Origin: Paratinospora sagittata
Lineage: Eukaryota > Streptophyta > Magnoliopsida > Ranunculales > Menispermaceae
DNA: 64,000 bases
Assembly: GCA_035771175.1 (NCBI GenBank)
Contig: CM069598.1
Coordinates: 575,501 to 639,500 of the forward strand
Reading direction: 5' to 3'
In this document: positions 24,915 to 35,800 of the stretch, piece by piece
Layout: every line of letters starts with the position of its first letter
Numbering within the stretch: the stretch's first letter is position 1
Translations under genes and position numbers: made by a program
Notes under the pieces: generated by a model
Databases searched by the model: none
Told to the model about the DNA's origin: nothing
Seen by the model: only the letters and a program-made list of their open reading frames with translations

Positions 24915-26365
24915 GGAAGATAGGAAAGGGGAATTTCTGGTCCATTACTGTGAATTTTTAGCTAAAGAAGTTGGATTAGATTGAGGCAGAGGAATTAATA
25001 GGGTGTAGTAATAAATTTCTTGTTAATGATTCTTGTAAAAAAAGGAGAAAAAATGTAGTAATTAATTTCTGAAGAAGATTTTTTAGAGTTCTTCATCAAT
25101 TGTCTTTAAATGTTGCTGCAAAAATTGTAGTGATGAACTGTTTGGAATTTGGTAGGTGCTTGGGAGAAGAGTAAGGTTTTAAGGGTGGGGAAGTTGAGTT
25201 GAAGTTGGTGCAATGATTGGGTGCCTTTGGATCAAAGTAAGATAATTTTTTTAAAAAACAACAATAATAATAATAAATGCATGAGAATGAGATCCGGGTA
25301 ATAGGGTCTAATACTGAGGACAATAGCAAGTTCTCACCTCACTATCTTTCCAGCGAAGATCACGTGGAAGCACGGTGTTAGCCATCACGTTACCACGTGC
25401 TGTTCTGAGAGAGACTTTGCAGAAAGAAAGAAATTTTATTTTGTTATTCTATGGTTCTTCCATTGTCATTTGTCAATCCACCATTCATTTAATTATGTTG
25501 TAAAATCCTTTTAAGTTTTAGGCCTTGGCCAAAGCACATGCATGTACATGGGAGGGGACCGGTTGACCCTGAGCAGTACATGAAGCCCTTCTTCTCCAAG
25601 AATTTCTATTCAGTCCATAATGAAAAATGATTTATTAATTATAATACTTAGTTGAGATTTTATTGTAATACTAAGTTTTATTTATACCTTTACTTGGTCA
25701 ACTAAGCCAACTTTTATCCACCACAAACTAATCGACCTCCCACGAGCCGATTAAAAAAGGCTATTCTTGTTGTACTTAAGGTATTTGTTAAAAGATAAAA
25801 AAAAAAGGAAAAGAAAACTAAACTAATACCTTACCAAGATACTTGGACTCTGATTAAAAATGTGAGAAACAAACCAATCTTGAACAGAATATAGTTTTTA
25901 TGATTTTAAATGTAATGCTTGTAATGTGTATGTATGCATGGGCATCTGTGAAAATTAGGACTTAACAAAGAGAGGGCATACATAAGAGAAAAGTATATTT
26001 ACAATGCAATTGTGCATTGCAGAAAACATACAGTAGAACTTCTTTTGCAATACACGACTTTCACAACATCAACATTAGTGTCCAAGAAGTAGGAGCTCTT
26101 TACACATTCTTGGTGCTAACTCTCATTACTGTTCAATGCTTTTTATTACGTCTAATATTCCAGGTTGAGCGTAACAGCCAATATTATATAGAACCAGATT
26201 AAATCAGAGGCACTGCAACACTGAAATGTGATTCAAACAAAAGTATTCAGTAGGACATGTAATACATACTGGCTAAAGCATCCATGGCCATTTCCTTCAT
26301 GAAGGTGCAGTGAAAAGGCAAAACTCTCTATGTAAGGTCATCAACCGGCTCCAAGGTAATTTGCT
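24915..26365. other. Intergenic, convergent 3' flanks
   Basis: This lies between the receptor kinase (plus) and the RecX gene (minus), so both 3' UTRs must end here. It is AT-rich apart from two CACGTG motifs. No gene is supportable. Confidence 0.45.
25361..25399. promoter_or_regulatory. Pair of G-box (CACGTG) motifs
   Basis: CACGTG occurs at 25361-25366 (in TCACGTGG) and at 25394-25399 (in CCACGTGC), 27 bp apart, with ACGT also at 25387. G-boxes bind bZIP and bHLH factors. The site is downstream of both neighbouring genes, so a role is uncertain. Confidence 0.35.
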
Positions 26366-28859
26366 CTATGATGGATACTGGGCTTCCAACTTCTTTAAAA
26401 TATAACTGGTAATGCCCCAGTTGAAACCACGATACTGCAGCCACCTAACAATCCTAGATTTCCTCTTCTCATGTGGCACATTTGGATCCCGCAGCCATTG
26501 CTTTGAGGCCTGTACAAAAACACGGTCCATTGACAGTTTGGACATTCCAAAGCTTTGTTCTGTGTCTCCACCAGAATCAGCACTCTCAAATACATGTTTT
26601 GTTGCCCTCTCTGCATCTGCTTCACCCACCCCCTTCCTCTGAAGTGCCTGGTCCAAAAAGTAGTGTTTCTTTTTTCAAAATTTTACCCAAATACTGCTGA
26701 AAAAATAACTATGAACGCCTCCACACTAGAAAGCATTATCATTTAAGTGATAAATTTTTTTTTTTAAAAAAAAAAGGTTCTGTGATGTGGTTCAATTTAT
26801 CCATTAAGTTCTGTCTTGAACATATCTTTGATTTATGACGACTCGTATTTTTTTTTAAATGTCATCTGTGGCCGCGTTTACCGGGAGAAATGATATTCAT
26901 GACAAATTAAAGAAGTTATAACATCATTCTTGAAATATGTTTAATGAACATTCTATTTGGGGATAAAAGAAGCAAGAAAACATTTAACATTATTTAATGA
27001 CCATTCCAAGCTTTAGTTAAATAATTCAGGTTCAAATTTTAAAGCTTAAGAGATCAAGTCTTCAAACAATTTAGTGATAGGATTGTTGATGAAGACTTAC
27101 TTCCTTGCAGGAATTTTGTTAGCTTATTTTCAGTTAGAGTAAACTATTGATTGTGGGTAAGTCATAGACTCATAGTAATATTACTACACCACATTTTCTT
27201 GTTGTCTAATTTCCAAGTCACTAAATCACAGAGGGAAACCATTTTCAAGAGTACTTTGTAGTTTGCATCATCTTTTATTTGCAGCATTTGATCATCGTTC
27301 ATTTGAATCAAAACTGCCTAAAGACATATTTTAATAATTCCACATTTGAAGAATCTAACTTCACCTTTAAAACACTAACCTAAAGAAGAAAGAAGAAAAA
27401 AACATGAGAAAGCAATAGGAATGAGAAAAGGCTTTAAATGGATGGCAAAGAGCACAGACAAAAATAAATTGATAAAATGCAAAGAATAAAACATAATGTT
27501 ATAGAACATGTCATAGAACAATAGAAAAAGAGTTTCGGAAGAGGGATTACATGCTTGATCCGCCTTGGTCCCCATGTTGAGGTAGAAAATCTAGACTGGG
27601 AAAATGCTTCCGCATATAGATAATCATTAATCAATCCCCTGCAAGCGATCAAAATGACAGAACCTGAGTTAAGATGTTGAAATGGGTCAGCACGATAAGT
27701 CCTCAGATGTGTATTTGTGATGACAAGCTTGCCAAGAAAAAAAGAATAGTTTATCCAAATAAAACCTAAAAAGATGTCATTCACACCCTCAGCTCCTACA
27801 CGCTTTAGACAATTAATGGCTATTAACATCAAGATGTATCTTCTGTTGGATATACTTAAAATAACTAATCACAATTACAAACCTTCTCTGTAGGTCAGTT
27901 ATCACTTCATTAATCAAACTCAAAGAAAATCTCTTCCCCCGCAGTTTCTTTTGCAATTCAACAGCTGTAAAAGCTCTGTAAAGATGAACTTCAATTTAAA
28001 AAAAAAAAAAATACAATGACTAACAATGGTTGCACTGGGAACTAAATGAAGTGATAAACAAAGCATGTAACAAACTTCGTACCTTGTTGCAAGAGCTTCA
28101 ATTGCAATTCTCTCAGCTTCCCGTTTATCCTCATTCATTTTCTTCCCATGCCCTTCACTAAGATCATCCCCACAAGAAACTTCAACTTGATCAGAAGTTT
28201 CTTCATGCACAGAATCATACTCATTCTCCCACTCAAAGAATTCCGCATCATTACCTACATTACTTGATTCCACTGTAAAAGGAAGCTTGTGTAATAAGAG
28301 CCACAAAAACATAATCAAACAATAACACAATGGCACATAAACTACTGTTTACATAAGCGTTTATTAGTTCAGTGAAATTTACCGGCTTCGGTATTGCAAA
28401 TGTGGTTAACAAATGGAACCGAATTTTGCAATGGCTTGCTAAATAATCCAGGCATTCTCAAGCAATCCTCATTCCCAGAAGAATTTGAGTCCAAACAATT
28501 GTTCGATTCAGTTTCTTCTGTGTTCTTCTTAGGTGACACTGATTGCACTTGTTCACTCTTGGAGTATTTCTTTGGAATGTACCTAGTGGGAATTGATGAT
28601 TCATAACGTCTACTGCAACTGCTGATAGAACTGGCTTTCTTAGCCCTAAATCAAAGATCCAATATGAGAATCACGTAAATAACAATGATTTCGTTTCCGA
28701 ACATATATGTTCGATTTTCTTCAAAGATTCTGTAAAAAATTGGAAATAGCGGATAATCGGGATTTAAAAGGGGAATTCTTACCATGGAGCTGGGAGAATA
28801 CTACTAGAATACAACTCCAAAGACGTTCTGAAGCTGAGATTTCCAGTGAAAGTCGCCAT
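26366..28859 (-). CDS. RECX: RecX-family regulatory protein, 6 exons, complete
   Basis: Plant homologue of bacterial RecX, which modulates RecA filaments; the plant form is presumed organellar. Minus-strand exons are 28859-28783, 28645-28383, 28272-28083, 27975-27883, 27638-27551 and 26647-26366. All are GT-AG and the frame is continuous, giving 330 residues. The N-terminus (MATFTGNLSFRTSLELYSSS) is rich in Ser/Thr/Arg and poor in acidic residues, suiting a transit peptide. A variable acidic spacer covers about residues 115-170. The RecX helical repeats follow: AFTAVELQKKLRGKRF, LINDYLYAEAFSQSRF, GPRRIKHALQRKGVGEADAE and a C-terminal RKSRIVRWLQYRGFNWGITS unit. The last intron is 903 bp. The protein is longer than bacterial RecX (about 150-260 residues) because of the N-terminal extension. 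DNA-repair function here is by homology only. Confidence 0.9.
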
Positions 28860-29117
28860 TTTTAGAACTTGTTTCATGAGAAGGGGCACAGAGAAAACCC
28901 TTCTCGAGCGGGAAACTTCAGATGCTTGGGTTTTAGGTTGAAGGTGCCACTGCACCACCCTATTTTATAACTCTCAAAACTACCCTTTTAAACCTTTAGT
29001 TCTTTTTCAGTTTTTAAATTAGTTATGGGCTGAAATTGTAAATTTAAGTAGGTAAATAACTTCCATTCCCACTCTTCTTAAAATTACATATCTGATCACA
29101 TCACGCCATTCCAATCC
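28860..29117. other. RecX promoter side, intergenic
   Basis: The short interval upstream of the RecX start codon (minus strand) should contain its leader and promoter. No clear TATA box was assigned. Confidence 0.35.
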
Positions 29118-29497
29118 AATGAGCATTACGTCGTATACACACGTAACTGTGGATCGGGTGGACTTATTCGCCATTGAATCATCGGTTGATTTATCAAATG
29201 ATGAATGCGAATCTGCTTTTAAATGATGATTGGACATCTTTTTCTTTTTGTTTTAATCCTTTTTCGAACAGGAAGTTTGAGATATCAAAGCTGTGGTCTC
29301 TTCTCCTCAATGTTGTTATTGAAGAGAAAAAGCTCAAACCGACAGAGCAGAGCCCTCTTGGGCAAGACATTTCGGATTTAATCATTAATGGGTCAATGCC
29401 ATTGAATGAAATGAAGGTATATGTAAGAGAATTCGACATCCTTGCTCAAATGGCAATGAAACTTCCAAGCACTTCCACATCTTCCACAGTTTTATAG
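29118..29497 (+). pseudogene. Possible small gene or gene fragment of unknown function
   Basis: An ATG at 29118 opens a 36-codon frame (MSITSYTHVTVDRVDLFAIE onward, ending at a TGA near 29226). A second frame ending at 29497 encodes about 75 residues of protein-like composition after a possible acceptor at about 29271 (GAACAG). It contains KFEISKLWSLLLNVVIEEKK and SPLGQDISDLIINGSM, and ends PSTSTSSTVL. No GT donor neatly joins the two pieces. I recognise no family. It could be a short expressed gene, a decayed copy of one, or chance. It lies divergently next to RecX, about 260 bp from its start. Confidence 0.3.
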
Positions 29498-30092
29498 GAT
29501 CTTCTTCTTTTTTGATCCTTCAGGCCTGATGATATATGATGAATGCTCTTCAAGAATAATGCAAGATTGCAGTGCAACCAAGTTGGGTGATTAATGATTT
29601 GTGTAGTGAGGAGGATTTGGAGGAAGAGACGTAATATTCAACGGGTTATTCTCTACTGTTAATCACGTTGTTGGCCGAAACTGAACGGTTGAACCAACAT
29701 ATCCTCTTTAGAAATTTCTGGTCCTTGATTTCAAACCGTATTCTCTTGTTGGTTGATATGGCCAAACTATTCTATCACTCGAGGTAAATTATGAAAAATG
29801 ATTAAATTAATCGAGTGATAAAGGTGTAACATTACAAAGAAATCACACAAAAGTACTGATATTATAGGCTGCCTCATTTACAAAGATTATTTAGTCAATA
29901 ATACAAAAAAAAAAAAAAGGTATTGAAAATGCATGGGGAATACCACACCAAAAGAAAATGGCAAAGGAAGATAAAACCTGGATCTCTGTCAATCACGCCC
30001 ACCAACATCAGATTCTGGTTAAATTTATCCTCCTGTAAACAATCAAGAATTATGGCAAAATATTTGGATCACTATATATACTCCAAAAACTT
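29498..30092. other. Intergenic, kinesin 3' flank
   Basis: Downstream of the KIN-14 stop codon (minus strand), so the kinesin 3' UTR lies in its right part. It has an A-run at 29906-29919 and nothing else notable. Confidence 0.4.
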
Positions 30093-32817
30093 TTAAGGAA
30101 ATATGGTAAATTTTCCGCGAGGTGAAGACCGGCTTCTCCTGAGATTGGGCATGGTAATATTGCTACTGCACTCCTTCCCAGTGCGAATTATTCCATTTTG
30201 AAGCCTGTTTTCATGCTTTTCTGCAAGGAAAGGCTCCACTGCCTGTACAAATCCTCTGCATCAAAAATACAATTTTGCTGTTATTCTTAGGAAGATATCC
30301 GATAGTGATGCTTTGTACTGGTTTGCGTAGAAACCCAATGCAGTAGATGTGAATTAAGTGCAATTGACTTGGAGAGATCCAGAGCTACCAATGTGGTCAT
30401 CCTGATAATGACGTATTGATGAGTATAGGTGTTTAGCATTTCTATCATCACTCTAACTGATCTAATACTAAGGATTTGGATCTTTAGTTCAATGGTTTGA
30501 CAACGGGATGCAAGCTGAGAATTCAAAGTTCAATTCCTAGCTTACCCATAAAAAAATGGAAGAATCTGAAGTTCATACCTGGGCTCAATATTTTGGGACG
30601 CCCTCGAGAAGTTCTGTTGAAGTTTTCTCACCCCAAAGCTCACATGAGGAGGGGATCTGGCAGAACCAACCTCATTTTCTGTCTCTGGAAAATCATTCCT
30701 TGGGGCCTCCTCCACCTTTCTTCCAGCTGCTGCTTCACAAAGTAATGCCAGTGTCACATCTGTTTTTTGCGTTCTACTTGGAAATTGATGCTTAACCTTG
30801 GCTTTAATCTCGGGCTTATTTTTCCTAATGCCGCCTTGTCTAACATTAACTATTTGTCTAAATTGCTCGTCTTCATTTTCTGGATGAACCTTCTTCCAAT
30901 TGCCTCTTTGGAGGTTGTAAAGTGTGTCAGAAATGTTCTCCTGTTTCATAGGCAGTTGTGGACCGATATTCCCCCGAGAGTTATTTTCACTCGGAGGGAT
31001 CACAGGTATAGCAGCAACAGACTTGTTAACAGCTACTCTGGTTGGAAACTGTAATTTAACTGCAGGTTGGTTATCAAGGGCGTCAAGCTTTAGCCTGCTT
31101 CTTATGACCGAACCTCTATCAGTGGATATTGATCTCCTCACAGGAGGAGATGGTGATCTTGGTTTCCCAGGATTCATTAAGCTCTCTTCAGTAAGGAAAG
31201 TCATCTTTGGAATAGGATCCTTATCTGGGATTCCTGAGGGAAAGCGGGACCTCCTTTGCTTTCCTGAAGAACAACTCCGAACCTAACATTCAATTTACAT
31301 ATAAAGTAAACATCAATTGCTACAAATAATTGAGAGGAAAAAAAAAAAGTTTAGATAAATTGATGCCACACCTCATTGCTTCTAGAATCAACAGTGGACC
31401 GCTGAGCTATTTCAGGCTTTGAGCTTGTATTAGTACCAAGCCTTGGAAAATGCAATGGTGAAACAGCTCTTGCTTTGTGCAAATCCAGAGATGTCTGAAC
31501 TCTCCCACTTTTCAATTGTTCCAACTCAGCTTCTTTCCTTTCCAAAGCCGTTTTTAGGTTTGAGCTTGTATTAGTACCAAGCCTTGGCAAATGCAATGGT
31601 GAAACAGCTCTTGCTTTGTGCAAATCCAGAGATGTCTGAACTCTCCCACTTTTCAATTGTTCCAACTCAGCTTCTTTCCTTTCCAAAGCCGTTTTTAGGT
31701 TTGAGATCTGGAAGAGTGAAACTTGTGCTTTTAGGAAGAAAAAAAAAAACAGATTGATTTATAATTAACAAAGAGACCAATAACAACCGAACCTCTTCCT
31801 TAAGTTCTCTTATTTCACCAGTTTCTTTATTAGAACGAGCTGCCCCAAGCTCAATCGTAGCGACCCGCTCAGCAAATTTCAATGTGCTAATTGTCTCTCC
31901 AATTGATTCAACCTCAGGGTTTATATGTACAAACATCAAAGTTTTAGCTTGCCCACCTATCATAAAAAGAAGTGGAAAGATCAATGTGAGTTAAAAATGA
32001 CGTGCAAAAAGGTCCCCGCAAGGGATTTCCCAGCATAAAAGCATCTCCTTGCCTGAATCTACATATCAAATTCTTTAGGATCAATGAATTCTTTGTTTGC
32101 CATGTGTTAGGTTTAGACAGGGGAGAAAAGACTCATATTCTCACCAGATAAGTAAAAATGGGTAACATAAGATTTATAGTCAAATTAAGTCATTACCTAA
32201 AGCATCTTGCAATACTTGAGTAAGCTTGCTATTTCTGTAAGGAATATGTTTACTCTTCTGGGCAAGGGAGGAAATAACATCGCCAAGAGCGGAAAGTGAT
32301 CTGTTGATGTGTTGGGCTTCCCTTAGTCTATCTCCAACAGCCTCAGATTTATCCACTCTCTCACTTCCAGCCAAATCCACCAGATGGAGGCAACCACGAA
32401 GAATGGATCCAGAGACCAATTCTTTTCCATGGACATGAACTGTTAAAACACTTCAGAGAAGCCCAAAAGCAAGTGATAAGAGTCAAGAATGAGAGTCATG
32501 AAGAAAAGCACAAATACAAGCAAGATGAAAATATCCCCACCTGTGAGAACGACTGCTCCTTTCATTAAGAGCAGTAGCACCTACAGCACGGTTTTTCTGG
32601 CCAATTTTCATCAAATCCAAAACATCTTGGGTGCATTTAACTGGAACCAGACTTGCATCAGGTACGTTAAGGCCATTAGGTTGACAGTTGTTCAATATAT
32701 CTAACGTGCAGAAAGTTAAGGCAATAAAATGATCTTAAAGAAGTTGATTACACTTCCGTCAAAATAGAAATATTGTAGAATGCAATACGAAGTGCACCAA
32801 ATAATAATAATAATAAC

Positions 32818-32856
<39 letters not shown>

Positions 32857-35800
32857 GAAATGACACCGAGCCAAAAAGAGAATCATGGAAGGATATCTTC
32901 TACCAGAGCCATCAGAGACAAGCAGATCCCTCACTTGTTCATTGTATATCTCAATCATCTGGACGGTAACCTCATATGTTATGACATCCCTTCTAGATTT
33001 TGATATTTGGAATAAGTCATTTAGAGCCCTGTAGTTTACACCCCAAGTTTCTTTCGTCATTATATCAGGTCCACTCTGCAAAAGTTAAACACTCCTCAAT
33101 ACTTCTTCAAGTACCTCTAAGCCAAATTCAAGAAAAACTTTGCATGAATGATCTCCATTTTTAGGAGGAAATCTTGGGTTGATAAACTTGATATTTTCAC
33201 ATTTGTGTTTCCGATGCCAGCCCTATAAAATGTAGTAAGTAAGGAGCAATAGCCTAAATAATGAAGCTAAAAGCTTAACAACGTGAATGAAAAATTGAAA
33301 AAAAAAAAAGAAAAGAGAGAAAGAAAAAGAAAAGAAAATTTTGGTCAAAGAAAAAGCATAGATAGAGTTGTTTATAAGTTAATTCAGTTGGTAATAAAAA
33401 CAGAAAGGAATTGAGTAAATAAAAATTATTAAGAACTGGCAAACTAGAGCTCTAACTAATACCAGCATATGTAAAAATAATGATGCCAAGAGAAATGAGG
33501 GCAGGGAAAACTCATTAATGAGTTCAGGCCCTGTTAGGATAGCTTGTATGGAAGATGAAACAAAGAAAAAGTCCAACTGGCATGGCTACTGGCTAGTTAC
33601 GCAGGATGAAGTGAATGAGACACCTGCATTAGCTAGGATTGACTAGAAAAAGCTGATGGCAGAACCCTTTGCAGTGATTTAGTTCTAGCGAGATTTTGAT
33701 GGCAAAGGAGGCTTCATGTTCCCAACCTAAAAGTAGGATTAGGTGGAGATGACATAGAGTGATAACTAGCAAGTGATGATGAATAGAAATTGATATGCTG
33801 TCAATGAGTAATAACGTTTGTTCAGATAAAATGTTATAAATTTCTTTTCTTTGGAATATACATTTACAATCTTAATGGGATGGGGGTCAAATGTTCTTTG
33901 AATATGATTGGTATTACCATTGTGTACGTCTTCCCAGAGCCAGTTTGTCCATATGCAAAGATGCAAACGTTGTAACCATCTAGAACAGATCTGATTAGCG
34001 GCTGGGTGTCAACAAACACTTGTTCTGTACAGAAATGTTTCAGCATGAGCAACACAAAAAGAAATAAATACATAAATAAATTCATGCAAATCATTGCATA
34101 ATAATAAAAACTAGAATTTCTCCTAATTTAAAGTGCCTCAGTTGGCCCAAAAATTTCATTTCTTACATTATAATGTTCTTTTTACAGTTTTTTTTTTTTT
34201 TTTTTCCAAACCCAGATTTAAGATTGAGCAAAAGTAGTGCTGGACAAAGGAGAATTCAATTAGTCAAGTCTGCTTATAGTTCTAGTGGAACTCCTACTTC
34301 GAGAATTGAGAAGGGAAGTTACCTTGGGTTACAGTTGCTCCAAAGACTTTGTTGAATGAAAATACCCTCCTCCTTGCATCTTTTCCTTGCTTATGAGGAT
34401 TGACGATCATAATATTGCCATTTTCGCCAATATAGTCTACTGTAGACTGTGCATCAGATTGTCCTGGTAAGAAGGGTCTCACTCTGCAGTAAACCCTAAT
34501 GCACCCTGTGAGAAAACAAAATTTTATCGATAAACAGTTTTACTTTTGATAAAATAAATTAGAATGTTAAGATGAAGATCAAAAGAGTACCAGGTGCAAT
34601 TACCTTTAAGATCCTGTACTTGATTATATAACAAGCGATTTTCCTCTAGCAGTTTATGGTAGGAAGAAGAAGCCGCTTCAAGACCCTTAACATGATGCTC
34701 TTGAGGCCAGAAGAAAAAAAAGTGGATTGAGTGAGTTCACCTTAATTACATAAATATGACCACTTGTCTCAAATAAAACTTATCTGCTTGACTGATTCTT
34801 TTCTTTTTGGGTAATTGTTTAACTTCAACTTATAAGAAATTTTATAGTTCTCACCAAGTCTTCTCAGTTCTTCCTCCCAGCCAGATTGGATCTCATGGAC
34901 TTCAATTTTTGTCTCGTGAAAAGCTGTTTTCAGGTCCTGAGAATTTTGGGCATAGAAAATATTAGAACTTGGTTTAAATTAGGAACTTGTTAGAGTGAGG
35001 CTTGGACTAGGAGTTTGGTATACACATTGTTTCCAACTTAAAAGAAGTAGGAAACTTAATCTATAATAAGGTGGGTATAGACTAAGTATGTGAGGAGGAT
35101 AGAGGGTGAGAGAAAGTGGACTGGTGGAGAAATCTTTCATTTCTTTTCTTTAACAAATAAATTCACTGTGTTGGGTGGTTTGGAATTGTCACACCCCAGT
35201 ACACAGCACACCGCAGTGTCTAGTACCCCCAGGATGTGATGGGTACCTCATACCGAGCGTACCCCACCCGTTATATACCACATAATATTGTTATACCTCA
35301 ATAAATGGTTCAGTGGCTACTCAAAGTGCGGATTCTAACTCCTTAAGGGGAGGTTGCGAGTTCGACTTGGGGGGAGGCCTCCTTTGGGGACAAAAAACCT
35401 CGGGGATACTAGACGTTGTGTGCGGGCTGTGTATTTAGGTATAACAATATTATGTGGTATATAACGACTGGGGTACGCTCGGTATGAAGTACTGATCACA
35501 TCCCGGGGGTACTAGACACTGCGGTGTGTTGTGTACTAGGGTGTGACAAAAAGGCCTTATGTATCAGTGGTTACTCAGATTGCGAAATCAAACCTTAAGA
35601 GGTTTCGAGTTCGAATCTGGGGGAGCCCCTGCACTATTCATGAATGAATAGAGTGGACAAATGATCCCGGGGGTACTAGACGTTGCGGTGGGCTGTGTAC
35701 TGGGATGTGACAATATTATGTGGTATATAACGGGTGGGGTACGCTCGGTATGAGGTACCCATCACATCCCGGGGTACTAGACACTGCGGTGTGCTGTGTA

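Noticed and set aside
30477..30546. tRNA gene
   Set aside because: A- and B-box-like motifs are present but the acceptor stem does not pair. Kept only as a degenerate SINE head.
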